From contig NZ_CP188319.1 of the NCBI RefSeq assembly GCF_050033475.1, positions 868,001-932,000 on the forward strand: DNA of 64,000 bases, given 5' to 3'. The notes below the pieces were generated by a model. That model searched no databases. It was not told the DNA's origin and saw only the letters and a list, made by a program, of their open reading frames with translations. This document shows positions 41,498-50,094 of this stretch, piece after piece; the first letter of the stretch is position 1, and each line of letters starts with the position of its first letter. The translations under genes were made by a program, and so were the position numbers. The DNA comes from Cetobacterium sp050033475. Lineage in GTDB: Bacteria; Fusobacteriota; Fusobacteriia; Fusobacteriales; Fusobacteriaceae.

Positions 41498-42253
41498 ATG
41501 AGAAAAACTATAATTGCAGGAAACTGGAAAATGAATAAAACTTCAAAAGAAACAAGAGAAATGTTAGCTAAATTAAAAGAGTTAACAATGGATGTTCAAG
41601 GAGTTGAAATGGTTATAGGAGCACCATTTACAGCTTTAGAAGCAGCAGTTGAAACAGTAAAAGGAAGTAGAATAGAAATAGCTGCTCAAAACATGTATCC
41701 AAAAGATAATGGAGCATATACTGGAGAAGTTTCTCCTGTAATGTTAAAAGAATTAGGAGTAAAATATGTTATCTTAGGACATTCAGAAAGAAGAGAATAT
41801 TTCCATGAATCAAATGAATTTATAAATAGTAAAGTAAAAGCAGCCTTAGCACATGATTTAATTCCTATTTTATGTATAGGAGAGAAATTAGAGGATAGAG
41901 AAGCTGGAAGAACAGCAGAAGTTAATGAGAAGCAATTAAGAGAAGGATTAGCTGGATTAACTGCTGAAGAAGCAAAGAAAACAGTTGTAGCATACGAACC
42001 TGTATGGGCAATTGGAACAGGAAAAACTGCAACTCCAGAAATGGCAGAAGCAACACATGAGGAAATTAGACAGGTTTTAGCAGATATGTTTGGAAGCGTT
42101 GTAGCTGAAGAGATGACTATACAATATGGTGGATCAATGAATGCTAAAAATGCTAAGGAATTATTAGCTCAAAGAAATATAGATGGTGGATTAGTTGGTG
42201 GAGCATCATTAGATGCTGAAACATTTGCACAAGTAATAAAAGCAGGATTATAA
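41498..42253 (+). CDS. tpiA: Triosephosphate isomerase
   Basis: Interconverts dihydroxyacetone phosphate and glyceraldehyde-3-phosphate in glycolysis. The 251-residue TIM barrel has the N-terminal AGNWKMNKT (Asn and Lys catalytic), LGHSERREYF with the catalytic His near residue 95, AYEPVWAIGTGKTATPE with the catalytic Glu near 168, and the phosphate loop GGSMNAKN and GLVGGASLD. AGGGGGCGA precedes the ATG. It shares an operon with gpmI, 26 bases downstream. Confidence 0.98.
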   Translation: MRKTIIAGNWKMNKTSKETREMLAKLKELTMDVQGVEMVIGAPFTALEAAVETVKGSRIEIAAQNMYPKDNGAYTGEVSPVMLKELGVKYVILGHSERREYFHESNEFINSKVKAALAHDLIPILCIGEKLEDREAGRTAEVNEKQLREGLAGLTAEEAKKTVVAYEPVWAIGTGKTATPEMAEATHEEIRQVLADMFGSVVAEEMTIQYGGSMNAKNAKELLAQRNIDGGLVGGASLDAETFAQVIKAGL

Positions 42254-42279
42254 TTATTATTCCTTGGAAGGAGAAAGAA

Positions 42280-43803
42280 ATGTCAAAAAAAACTTTAATG
42301 TTAATGATATTAGATGGATGGGGGCTAAATCCTCATTCTAATGAAAAAAATGCTATATTAGATGCACATCCAGAGAATTTTTTAGAATTAATAAAAAAAT
42401 ATCCTCATTCTCAATTAAAAGCTTCAGGAGAGGCAGTAGGTTTACCTGAAGGACAAATGGGTAACTCTGAAGTAGGACACTTAAATATTGGAGCAGGAAG
42501 AGTTATATATCAACCATTAGTAGAAATTACTAAAGATATTAGAGATGGAGATTTTTTCAAGAAACCAGAATTAGTAGAAGCTTTTGAATATGCTAAAAAA
42601 ACAGGAAAATCAATTCATTTTGGAGGACTATTATCTGATGGTGGAGTTCACTCTCATATAAACCATTTATTTGGTCTTTTAGAAATGGCGAAAAAATATA
42701 ATTTAGAAAAAGTTTATATTCATGCATTTATGGATGGTAGAGATACAGCTCCAACATCTGGTCTTGGATTTATGAAAGAATTACAAGATAAAATTGAAGA
42801 AATTGGTGTAGGAAAAGTAGCTACAGTTTCAGGTAGATATTATGCTATGGATAGAGATAATAACTGGGATAGAATAGAAAAAGCTTATGATGTAATGGTT
42901 GGAAAAAATGTAACTTCTATGGCTACAACAGCTGAAGAAGCAATTGAAAATTCATATTCTCAAGAGAAAACAGATGAATTTATTCTTCCAACATTAGTTG
43001 ATTGTGAAGGAACTTTAAAATCTGGAGATGTATTTATTAACTTTAATTTCAGACCAGATAGAGCAAGACAAATAACAAGAGCAATCAATGATGAGGATTT
43101 CAAAGGATTCCAAAGAGATTATTTAGGAATTAAATATTATTGTATGAGACAATATGATTCAACAATTAAAGCACCTATTGTTTATCACGATAAGGAAATT
43201 GTAAATACTTTAGGAGAAGTTTTAGCAAAACATAACTTAACTCAATTAAGAACGGCAGAAACAGAAAAATATGCCCACGTAACATTTTTCTTTAACGGTG
43301 GAAAAGAAACTCAATTCCCTGGAGAAGATAGAGTTTTAGTTGCATCTCCAAAGGTAGCAACATATGATTTACAGCCAGAAATGTCTGCTCCAGAATTAAT
43401 GGAAAAAACATTAGAAGCAATTGATTCTGAAAAATATGATGTTATAATAATAAACTTTGCTAACCCAGATATGGTTGGACATACAGGAAATTTTGAAGCG
43501 ACTAAAAAAGCTATTAAAACAGTTGATAAAGCAGTAGGAGAAATTTCAAAGAAAATTTTAGAAAAGAATGGAACTTTATTAATAACTGCTGACCATGGAA
43601 ATGCAGAAAAAATGGTAGATCCAGAAACAGGAGCAATGTTTACAGCTCATACAACTAATGAAGTACCATTTATAATGGTTTCACAAGATGTAAAAGGATC
43701 TTTAGAAAATGGAAAATTAGCAGATATAGCACCAACAATGTTAGAAATTTTAAATATAGAGAAGCCAGTTGAAATGACAGGAAATTCTTTATTAAAAAAA
43801 TAA
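42280..43803 (+). CDS. gpmI: 2,3-bisphosphoglycerate-independent phosphoglycerate mutase
   Basis: Converts 3- to 2-phosphoglycerate in glycolysis using two metal ions (usually Mn). The alkaline-phosphatase-fold protein of 507 residues shows DGWGLNP (residues 11-17), the phosphoserine region EGQMGNSEVGHLNIGAGR (Ser about 64), HAFMDGRDTAP, SGRYYAMDRD, and the C-terminal metal ligands in NFANPDMVGHTG and TADHGNAEKM. All look intact. GGAG precedes the ATG. It follows tpiA in one glycolytic operon. The next promoter starts right after the stop codon. Confidence 0.98.
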   Translation: MSKKTLMLMILDGWGLNPHSNEKNAILDAHPENFLELIKKYPHSQLKASGEAVGLPEGQMGNSEVGHLNIGAGRVIYQPLVEITKDIRDGDFFKKPELVEAFEYAKKTGKSIHFGGLLSDGGVHSHINHLFGLLEMAKKYNLEKVYIHAFMDGRDTAPTSGLGFMKELQDKIEEIGVGKVATVSGRYYAMDRDNNWDRIEKAYDVMVGKNVTSMATTAEEAIENSYSQEKTDEFILPTLVDCEGTLKSGDVFINFNFRPDRARQITRAINDEDFKGFQRDYLGIKYYCMRQYDSTIKAPIVYHDKEIVNTLGEVLAKHNLTQLRTAETEKYAHVTFFFNGGKETQFPGEDRVLVASPKVATYDLQPEMSAPELMEKTLEAIDSEKYDVIIINFANPDMVGHTGNFEATKKAIKTVDKAVGEISKKILEKNGTLLITADHGNAEKMVDPETGAMFTAHTTNEVPFIMVSQDVKGSLENGKLADIAPTMLEILNIEKPVEMTGNSLLKK

Positions 43804-43809
43804 AAATTC

Positions 43810-43838
43810 TTGACATTTAAAACTGTAGATGATAATAT
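43810..43838 (+). promoter_or_regulatory. Promoter of the lysine-riboswitch transcript
   Basis: TTGACA (43810-43815), 17 bases, TAATAT (43833-43838). Confidence 0.72.
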
Positions 43839-43870
43839 TCCAGGTAACAAAAGTTTCAAAAGAATATTTT

Positions 43871-44038
43871 TAGGTAGAGGTTGCAAACAACAGGAGTAAT
43901 TTAATGGAGCTCGGACAGGAGTGAAGATATTAAATGAAAGGGGCGTTTGCCGAAATGTAGGTAATTTGTCATTGCCTATGTTGGGGATATGAATAATATT
44001 CATATAACTGTCATTAGTTTACTAATGGGGCGCTATCA
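43871..44038 (+). promoter_or_regulatory. Lysine riboswitch (L-box) aptamer
   Basis: The conserved L-box segments appear in order: GGTAGAGGTTGC (from 43873), CAGGAGTAA, GGACAGGAGTGAAGAT, GAAAGGGGCGTTTGCCGAA, a central GTCATTGCCTATG, and the closing GGGGCGCTATC that pairs back with GGTAG to make P1. These match the Bacillus lysC leader pattern. A strong terminator follows at 44069-44107, so lysine binding should end transcription before the transporter gene. Boundaries are approximate by about 10 bases. Confidence 0.88.
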
Positions 44039-44068
44039 AAGGTTGATTAAGTAAGAATTTTTTACTAT

Positions 44069-44107
44069 GCCGCGATATATGCTCATATATTGCGGCTATT
44101 TTTTTTA
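44069..44107 (+). terminator. Riboswitch expression-platform terminator
   Basis: Twelve-base stem gccgcgatatat/atatattgcggc with one G.T (44069-44080 with 44085-44096), GCTC loop, then TA and eight T. Confidence 0.92.
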
Positions 44108-44158
44108 CCTAAAAATACCTGAGAAGCTATAAAAAAATTATAACTTGGAGGTATTTCT

Positions 44159-45661
44159 ATGAAAAACTTTATTAGCATTTTAAAGTTAAGCCCGGTGGCT
44201 TTAATGGCAACTCTTATGTTTTGTGGGTATGATGCATTAATTGCAGCTCCAATAGCCACTATTTATGCAGCTTTAGTTGCGGTAGTTGCAGAGAAAAGAA
44301 AAGTAAATGAATTGATGGATGCAGCAATAAATAATGCAAAGGAGATGCAAATAGCATTTTTCATTTTAATGGTTGCCTATGCAATGGCAGAAACATTTAT
44401 GTCAACGGGAGTTGGAGCAGCAATCATAAATCTTTCTTTAAATATAGGTCTTACAGGTAGAACTGTGGCAACAGTGGGAATTTTAGTTGCAGCTCTTTTA
44501 TCTGTGGCAACAGGGACAAGTTGGGGAACATTTGCAGCCTGTGCGCCAATATTTTTATGGTTAAATCATATAGTTGGTGGAAATATATTATTAACAACAG
44601 CAGCAATAGCGGGAGGAGCTTGTTTTGGTGATAATATAGGGTTAATTTCAGATACAACTATAGTAAGTTCTGGAATACAAGGTGTTGAAGTTTTAAAAAG
44701 AATAAGACATCAGGGATTCTGGTCAGCCTCTGTTTTAGTATTAGGAGTAATTTCTTTCTATGTAGCTGGGGTTATAATGGGATTGCCTACAAATACAGGG
44801 AATGCAGCAGCAGCAATTGCTCAAATACCGCCAGAGGTTTGGACAAAGTTAGCAGAACAAAGAGAATCAGCTGTAATTTTATTAAATCAAGTAAAAAATG
44901 GTGTACCGATTTATATGATCGTACCATTAATCTTAGTATTAATAGCAGCTTTTAGAGGATTAAGCACATTATTATGTTTATTCATAGGAATTATATCAGC
45001 TTATTTCCTAGGAACACTGGCTGGAACTGTACCTAGCTTCCAAGAGTTTTTAGGACATATAACAACAGGATTTGCAGGGGCAGGTTCATGGGTTATAGTA
45101 ATGATGATGTGGGTAGCAGCTTTTGGTGGAATTATGAAGCTGATGGATGCCTTCAGACCACTATCTAATTTAGTTATTAGAATTTCTAGAAATGTAAGAC
45201 AATTAATGTTTTATAATGGGGTTTTATCAATTTTAGGAAATGCAGGATTAGCTGATGAAATGGCACAGATAGTTACAATAGGACCAATTATAAAAAATAT
45301 AGTTGAGGAAAATGTAGTTGGAGCACCAGAGCATATGGAAACTTTAAAATTAAGAAATGCAACATTTAGTGATGCTTTAGGAGTATTTGGTTCACAAATA
45401 ATTCCATGGCATGTATATATAGGATTCTATGTGGGAATAGCTCAAGCTGTTTATCCATTACATCATTTTGTTGCAATTGATATAATAAAATATAATTTTA
45501 TGGCCTTTATAGCTGTATTCAGTATTTTATTCTTAACTTTAACAGGAATGGATAGATTTATTCCTAGATTTAAATTACCTAGTGAACCACAGGTAAGATT
45601 AAAAACATCACAAGAAATAGTTGAAGATGAAGAAGAAGCTTTAGAAGGTATAAGAGCATAA
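44159..45661 (+). CDS. NhaC-family transporter under lysine riboswitch (putative lysine transporter LysW)
   Basis: A 500-residue inner membrane protein of the NhaC Na+/H+ antiporter family with about 11 hydrophobic segments. Conserved stretches include GTSWGTFAACAPIFLWLN and GGACFGDNIGLISDTTIVSS (about residues 160-180). A lysine riboswitch directly upstream makes lysine the likely substrate: comparative work on L-box regulons named such NhaC homologues LysW as candidate lysine transporters. Thus expression should rise when lysine is scarce. GGAGG precedes the ATG. The gene ends at a bidirectional terminator shared with the convergent - strand gene. Uptake rather than antiport is inference. 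Confidence 0.85.
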   Translation: MKNFISILKLSPVALMATLMFCGYDALIAAPIATIYAALVAVVAEKRKVNELMDAAINNAKEMQIAFFILMVAYAMAETFMSTGVGAAIINLSLNIGLTGRTVATVGILVAALLSVATGTSWGTFAACAPIFLWLNHIVGGNILLTTAAIAGGACFGDNIGLISDTTIVSSGIQGVEVLKRIRHQGFWSASVLVLGVISFYVAGVIMGLPTNTGNAAAAIAQIPPEVWTKLAEQRESAVILLNQVKNGVPIYMIVPLILVLIAAFRGLSTLLCLFIGIISAYFLGTLAGTVPSFQEFLGHITTGFAGAGSWVIVMMMWVAAFGGIMKLMDAFRPLSNLVIRISRNVRQLMFYNGVLSILGNAGLADEMAQIVTIGPIIKNIVEENVVGAPEHMETLKLRNATFSDALGVFGSQIIPWHVYIGFYVGIAQAVYPLHHFVAIDIIKYNFMAFIAVFSILFLTLTGMDRFIPRFKLPSEPQVRLKTSQEIVEDEEEALEGIRA

Positions 45662-45662
45662 T

Positions 45663-45695
45663 AAAAAAGGAGTTCCCCTGTGGAGCTCCTTTTTT
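45663..45695. terminator. Bidirectional terminator between convergent genes
   Basis: Stem aaaaaaggagttcc/ggagctcctttttt with one G.T (45663-45676 with 45682-45695). A-run on one side and T-run on the other let it serve both strands. Confidence 0.88.
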
Positions 45696-45909
45696 ATAAT
45701 TCTGGATTATTTCCAGTAACACTTGTTGATTCTGTAATTAAATTATCTAAAACTTTTTGAATAAATCTACTATTAACTGGATCAGAATCTTTAATTCGTT
45801 CCATTTCATCTACTAATAATCTTTTAATTAAAAGATCTTTTTTATATTCACCAGGAATCATTGCATAAATATCTTCTAAATCTAAAAGTTCTAATTCTCT
45901 AAAATACAT
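45694..45909 (-). CDS. Small unknown protein, the only - strand gene
   Basis: A 71-residue acidic protein (begins MYFRELELLDLEDIYAMIPG) that I do not recognise. It is predicted to be helical, with no Cys, signal peptide or membrane segment. It is a real gene by context: read on the - strand, an excellent AAGGAGGTG ribosome site lies at the right distance from ATG 45909, and the stop falls at the shared bidirectional terminator. A possible TATAAT lies at 45978-45983 on the - strand. It is divergent from ychF across a 133-base AT-rich gap. Function unknown. Confidence 0.75.
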   Translation of the reverse strand: MYFRELELLDLEDIYAMIPGEYKKDLLIKRLLVDEMERIKDSDPVNSRFIQKVLDNLITESTSVTGNNPEL

Positions 45910-45983
45910 ATTAACACACCTCCTTAAAAAGGATATTCTTAAAATAAAATATTTTCTTTTTTTTTTAGAAAAATCTTATTATA

Positions 45984-46012
45984 TTTACAAAATTTTTCAT
46001 ATATGATAAAAT
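45984..46012 (+). promoter_or_regulatory. Promoter of ychF
   Basis: TTTACA (45984-45989), 17 bases, TAAAAT (46007-46012), 31 bases before the ATG. Confidence 0.6.
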
Positions 46013-46042
46013 TTATAGTAAAAGAAATTTTAGGAGGCAGTG

Positions 46043-47137
46043 ATGATAGGAATAGGAATCGTAGGTCTTCCAAATGTTGGAAAGTCTACACTGTTTAATG
46101 CGATAACTAAAGCTGGTGCTGCAGAGGCAGCAAACTATCCATTCTGTACAATAGAACCAAATGTTGGAATGGTAACAGTGCCAGATCAAAGATTAGAGGA
46201 ATTATCAAAAATAATAAATCCAGAGAGAGTTGTAAATGCAACAGTTGAATTTGTTGATATAGCTGGATTAGTAGAAGGAGCAGCTAATGGAGAGGGATTA
46301 GGAAATAAATTCCTATCTAACATTAGAACAACAGCGGCTATATGTCAAGTTGTAAGATGTTTCCAAGATGAGAATGTAATACATGTTAGTGGATCTGTGG
46401 ACCCAATAAGAGACATCGAAATAATAAATGGAGAGCTTATTTTAGCAGATATGGAAACTGTTGAAAGAGCAATTGAAAAGCAATCTAAATTATTTAAAGC
46501 TAAGCAAAAAGAAGCAATGGAATTAATGCCTGTTCTTGAAAAATGTAAGGCTCATTTAGATGAATACAAATTATTAAAAACACTTCAATTAACAAAAGAA
46601 GAAATGGAACTTATGAGAGTATACCAATTCTTAACTGTTAAACCAATGATATTTGCAGCCAATGTTGGAGAAGATGATTTAGCAACAGGAAATGAATATG
46701 TTGAGAAAGTAAAAGCTTATGCAGAGGAATTAGGTTCAGAAGTTGTTGTTGTATCTGCAAGAGTAGAAGCAGAATTACAAGAGATGGAAGATGAAGATAA
46801 GAAAGAGTTCTTAGAATCTTTAGGAGTTCAAGAGCCTGGATTAAATAGATTAATAAGAGCAGGATATAAATTATTAGGACTTCAAACTTATTTTACAGCT
46901 GGAGTAAAAGAAGTAAGAGCATGGACTATTAAAGTTGGAGATACAGCTCCAAAAGCAGCTGGAGAAATTCATACAGATTTTGAAAGAGGATTTATTAGAG
47001 CAAAAGTTGTTGCCTATGAAGACTTTATAAAATATAGTGGATGGAAAGGTGCTCAGGAAGCAGGAGTATTAAGATTAGAAGGAAAAGAGTATATAGTTAA
47101 AGATGGAGATTTAATGGAATTCCTATTTAACGTGTAA
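46043..47137 (+). CDS. ychF: Redox-regulated ATPase/GTPase YchF (OLA1 family)
   Basis: Universal P-loop protein of the Obg-related family that prefers ATP and binds ribosomes. G1 is GLPNVGKSTLFNAI (about residues 8-21), G3 DIAGLVEGAANGEGLG (about 71-86), and the specificity motif, which in this family is not NKxD, reads NVGED. A coiled-coil insertion (about 130-200) and C-terminal TGS domain (about 280-360; FTAGVKEVRAWTI, DFERGFIRAKVV) complete the normal order. I use ATG 46043, 5 bases after AGGAGG, rather than the GTG at 46040. 364 residues, standard. Confidence 0.97.
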   Translation: MIGIGIVGLPNVGKSTLFNAITKAGAAEAANYPFCTIEPNVGMVTVPDQRLEELSKIINPERVVNATVEFVDIAGLVEGAANGEGLGNKFLSNIRTTAAICQVVRCFQDENVIHVSGSVDPIRDIEIINGELILADMETVERAIEKQSKLFKAKQKEAMELMPVLEKCKAHLDEYKLLKTLQLTKEEMELMRVYQFLTVKPMIFAANVGEDDLATGNEYVEKVKAYAEELGSEVVVVSARVEAELQEMEDEDKKEFLESLGVQEPGLNRLIRAGYKLLGLQTYFTAGVKEVRAWTIKVGDTAPKAAGEIHTDFERGFIRAKVVAYEDFIKYSGWKGAQEAGVLRLEGKEYIVKDGDLMEFLFNV

Positions 47138-47158
47138 TAGATTGTTAAGAAAATCTAC

Positions 47159-47187
47159 TTGACAACATCTAAAAAAACTAGTAAAAT
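47159..47187 (+). promoter_or_regulatory. Promoter of yceD-rpmF
   Basis: TTGACA (47159-47164), 17 bases, TAAAAT (47182-47187). The TTG of this -35 is in frame with the next gene but is not its start codon. Confidence 0.72.
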
Positions 47188-47218
47188 AACTAGGTATCGT
47201 AATATAAGGAGGTCATCT

Positions 47219-47701
47219 TTGAAAATAAAAATTAATGATTTAATGAATGGATCAAAGATAGATTTTGATTTTACAGTTGAAAAAATGGAAGATATCCTTT
47301 TAAAAGAACCTGTACACTTAGTGGGAGAAGCTTTTAAAGAAGAGAATGTCTATGTAGTGAAAGGACACTTTAAGGCTCTAGTGCAAACGGAGTGCGTGAA
47401 ATGTTTGGCATCACTTTATGAAACTGTAGAAGGAGACTTCCAAGAAAAATTTTTAGATTCAAAATCTTATTCGAAATATCTTTCTAACTTAAAGGAAGAA
47501 GAAGAATTAGAGGATGAAGTAATAAATGAAGCTGTAAATGGAGAATTAGAGATTATAGAGTTAGTTAGAGAGCATATAATACTTGGTCTGTCTCTATATC
47601 CTGTATGTGACCCTGTTTGTGAAGATACATCTGTATTGGACAAATATAGTGACGATGGGATAGATCCTAGATGGCAGCAATTATTACAAATAAAAAATTA
47701 A
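47219..47701 (+). CDS. YceD/DUF177 protein
   Basis: DUF177 proteins are encoded next to rpmF in most bacteria and are linked to 23S rRNA accumulation and ribosome assembly (YceD/Duf177A). The 160-residue protein has the Cys signature VQTECVKCLASL (about residues 60-72) and a C-terminal CDPVCEDTS motif close to the end. Translation most likely starts at TTG 47219, placed 5 bases after AAGGAGG. An upstream in-frame TTG at 47159 is the -35 box of the promoter and would add 20 unrelated residues. The gene is followed 35 bases later by rpmF. Confidence 0.88.
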   Translation: MKIKINDLMNGSKIDFDFTVEKMEDILLKEPVHLVGEAFKEENVYVVKGHFKALVQTECVKCLASLYETVEGDFQEKFLDSKSYSKYLSNLKEEEELEDEVINEAVNGELEIIELVREHIILGLSLYPVCDPVCEDTSVLDKYSDDGIDPRWQQLLQIKN

Positions 47702-47736
47702 ATTTTAAATATTGATTTAGTAGGAGGGAAACTAAG

Positions 47737-47919
47737 ATGGCAGTACCTAAGAAGAAAACTTCGAAAGCTAAGAAAAACATGAGAAGATCTCATCACGCTA
47801 TGTCTGCTTCAACTTTAGCAACTTGCGATAAGTGTGGAGCTCCAAGAAGACCACACAGAGTTTGTTTAGCATGTGGAGATTACAATGGAAAGCAAGTTTT
47901 AACAACTACAGCTGAGTAA
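47737..47919 (+). CDS. rpmF: 50S ribosomal protein L32 (zinc-binding form)
   Basis: 60-residue ribosomal protein that starts AVPKKKTSKAKKNMRRSHHA, diagnostic of L32. It is the zinc-binding (C+) paralogue type with CDKCGAPRRPHRVCLACG, i.e. two CxxC pairs. TAGGAGG precedes the ATG. Order yceD-rpmF-(plsX-fab genes) is the classical bacterial arrangement linking ribosomes and lipid synthesis, although here a terminator at 47933-47964 separates rpmF from plsX. Confidence 0.98.
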   Translation: MAVPKKKTSKAKKNMRRSHHAMSASTLATCDKCGAPRRPHRVCLACGDYNGKQVLTTTAE

Positions 47920-47932
47920 TTGAAGACTAAAA

Positions 47933-47964
47933 AAAAGCAGGATCATAAAATCTTGCTTTTTTTT
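47933..47964 (+). terminator. Intrinsic terminator after rpmF
   Basis: Stem aaaagcaggat/atcttgctttt with one G.T (47933-47943 with 47950-47960), six-base loop and T-run. Confidence 0.88.
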
Positions 47965-48023
47965 ATTGTATAAATATTGTATAATATTAGGCAAAAGTAG
48001 AAATTGTTAGAGGTGAAATAATT

Positions 48024-49040
48024 ATGAAAATAGCTTTAGATGCTATGGGAGGAGATTTTGCACCGAGAGAAACAGTACTTGGAGCCATTACAGCCTTAAA
48101 GGAAATTGAGGATTTATATATATTATTAGTAGGACGTCAAGAACTTATAGAGGAAGAATTAAAAAAATATTCCTATGACAGTGGACGTATTGAAATCAGA
48201 GATACTTATGATATAATAGGTATGGATGAAGAACCTGTACAAGCGGTAAAAGGAAAGCCTCAAGCATCTATGAATGTAGCCTTGGAATTAGTTAAAAAAG
48301 GTGAAGCAGATGCCTGTGTATCCGCAGGAAATACAGGAGCTCTAATAACAGCTAGTCAGTTAAAACTAAGAAGAATAAAGGGAGTTTTAAGACCAGCAAT
48401 AGCTACAGTTTTTCCATCTAAGGACAAACAAATTGTATTTATGGATGTTGGAGCAAATGCAGATTGTAAACCAGAATTTATTAACCAATTTTCTCTAATG
48501 GGAACCATATATGCAAAGGAGTTATTAGATATAGAAAATCCGAAAGTTGGACTTTTAAATATTGGAGCAGAAGAAGGAAAAGGAAATGAGATAACAAGGG
48601 AAGCTTATAATCTTTTAAAAGCTAATAAAGATATTAATTTTATTGGGAATATTGAAAGTAGAGATATGATGAATGGTACAGTTGATGTAGTTGTAACAGA
48701 TGGATTTACTGGAAATATGGTTTTAAAAGCTGCAGAGGGTGTTGCGAAATTTATTTTTGCTACTTTAAAGGAAGAAATAAATAAAAGTTTTCTAGGTAAA
48801 ATAGGTGCTTTATTATTGAAACCAGTATTTAAAATTTTAAAACATAAAATGGATTCTTCAGAATATGGGGGAGCTATATTTTTAGGATTAAATGGAATAT
48901 CAATTAAAGCTCATGGAAACTCTGATGCAAAGGGATTTAAAAATGCTATAAAAGTTGCTAATAAATTTGCAAAAGATAACTTTATTGAGCAAGTTAAGGG
49001 TGCTATAGACAAGAGCAAGGAGGAAAATAATGAGTTTTAA
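48024..49040 (+). CDS. plsX: Phosphate acyltransferase PlsX
   Basis: Converts acyl-ACP to acyl-phosphate, the first step of phospholipid synthesis with PlsY. The 338-residue protein begins with the signature MKIALDAMGGDFAPRETVLGA (residue 1 onward) and contains CVSAGNTGALITASQLKLRRIKG-type and DVGANADCKPEFINQF stretches plus GNIESRDMMNG and TDGFTGNMVLKAAEG. It is the first gene of the fatty-acid cluster, with TATAAT at 47980-47985 upstream (no clear -35). It overlaps fabH by 11 bases, so the two are coupled. Confidence 0.97.
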   Translation: MKIALDAMGGDFAPRETVLGAITALKEIEDLYILLVGRQELIEEELKKYSYDSGRIEIRDTYDIIGMDEEPVQAVKGKPQASMNVALELVKKGEADACVSAGNTGALITASQLKLRRIKGVLRPAIATVFPSKDKQIVFMDVGANADCKPEFINQFSLMGTIYAKELLDIENPKVGLLNIGAEEGKGNEITREAYNLLKANKDINFIGNIESRDMMNGTVDVVVTDGFTGNMVLKAAEGVAKFIFATLKEEINKSFLGKIGALLLKPVFKILKHKMDSSEYGGAIFLGLNGISIKAHGNSDAKGFKNAIKVANKFAKDNFIEQVKGAIDKSKEENNEF

Positions 49041-50022
49041 AAATGTCGGAATAATTGGATTAGGAGCATATGTTCCTGAGAAAATAATGACTAACTTTGA
49101 TTTTGAAAAAATTGTTGATACGTCGGATGAGTGGATAAAAACAAGAACAGGAATAGAAGAGAGAAGATTTGCCAGTGAAGAGCAAGCAGCTTCAGACTTA
49201 GCAGTAGAAGCTTCAAAAAAAGCTATAGAAAAGGCAGGAATAGATCCTCAGGAAATAGACTTTATCATTCTAGCAACTGGAACTCCAGATTATTTAATTC
49301 AAAATACAGCATGTCTAGTACAAGAAAAATTAGGTATAAATAATGCTGCAGCAATGGATATAAATGCTGCATGTAGTGGGTTTGTATATGCTTTAACTAT
49401 GGGAGAAGCATTAATAAAAAGTCAAATGTATAAAAAGATTTTAGTTATAGGAGCAGAAGTTCTGTCTAGATCAATAGATATGCAGGATAGAAATACCTGT
49501 GTTTTATTTGGTGACGGAGCAGCAGCAGCAGTTTTATCAGAAGTTGAAGATAATTGTGGAATCTTATCTCATTATTTAGCCGCTGAAGGGGAAGATAATG
49601 GGACTTTAAGAACTCCAGCAGGAGGAAGTAAAAAACCTGTAACATCTGAAGCTTTAGAAGAAAGAGAAAATTTCTTAAAAATGAAGGGACAGGAAGTATT
49701 TAAATTTGCTGTAAAAGCTTTACCAAAAGCAACTTTATCAGCAATGGAAAATGCAGGAGTAACTCCAGAAGAAATTTCAATGGTATTTCCTCATCAAGCC
49801 AATGTAAGAATAATAGAAGCAGCAGCTAAGAGAATAGGAATATCTCCAGATAAGTTCTACATGAATTTAAATAAAGTAGGAAATACTTCCTCAGCTTCTA
49901 TAGGATTAGCTTTAAATGAAGCTCTAGAAAAAGGAATGGTTAAAAAGGGAGATATAATAGCTCTAACTGGTTTTGGAGCTGGATTAACATATGGTTCATT
50001 AATTATAAAATGGGCCTATTAA
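49030..50022 (+). CDS. fabH: Beta-ketoacyl-ACP synthase III
   Basis: Starts fatty acid synthesis by condensing acetyl-CoA with malonyl-ACP. The catalytic triad is intact: Cys in NAACSGFVYAL (about residue 117), His in FPHQANVRI (about 257) and Asn in NKVGNTSSASI (about 287). Other motifs are TRTGIEERRFAS and GDGAAAAVLS. 330 residues. The ATG 49030 lies in the end of plsX after CAAGGAGG. A separate promoter with an operator-like palindrome follows before fabD, so plsX-fabH and fabD onward can be controlled apart. Confidence 0.97.
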   Translation: MSFKNVGIIGLGAYVPEKIMTNFDFEKIVDTSDEWIKTRTGIEERRFASEEQAASDLAVEASKKAIEKAGIDPQEIDFIILATGTPDYLIQNTACLVQEKLGINNAAAMDINAACSGFVYALTMGEALIKSQMYKKILVIGAEVLSRSIDMQDRNTCVLFGDGAAAAVLSEVEDNCGILSHYLAAEGEDNGTLRTPAGGSKKPVTSEALEERENFLKMKGQEVFKFAVKALPKATLSAMENAGVTPEEISMVFPHQANVRIIEAAAKRIGISPDKFYMNLNKVGNTSSASIGLALNEALEKGMVKKGDIIALTGFGAGLTYGSLIIKWAY

Positions 50023-50030
50023 GAAATTAA

Positions 50031-50059
50031 TTGACATAGAGTTGTCTCTATGTTATATT
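50031..50059 (+). promoter_or_regulatory. Promoter of fabD with internal operator-like palindrome
   Basis: TTGACA (50031-50036), 17 bases, TATATT (50054-50059). A perfect inverted repeat ACATAGAG-TTGT-CTCTATGT (50034-50053) fills the spacer and overlaps the -35, an ideal place for a repressor to block polymerase. Confidence 0.7.
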
Positions 50060-50094
50060 AAAAAACAGGTGTAATTATTTAAAGGAGGAGACAT

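Noticed and set aside
47159..47218. Twenty-residue N-terminal extension of YceD starting at TTG 47159
   Set aside because: That TTG is the -35 element of a good promoter; the TTG at 47219 has AAGGAGG before it.
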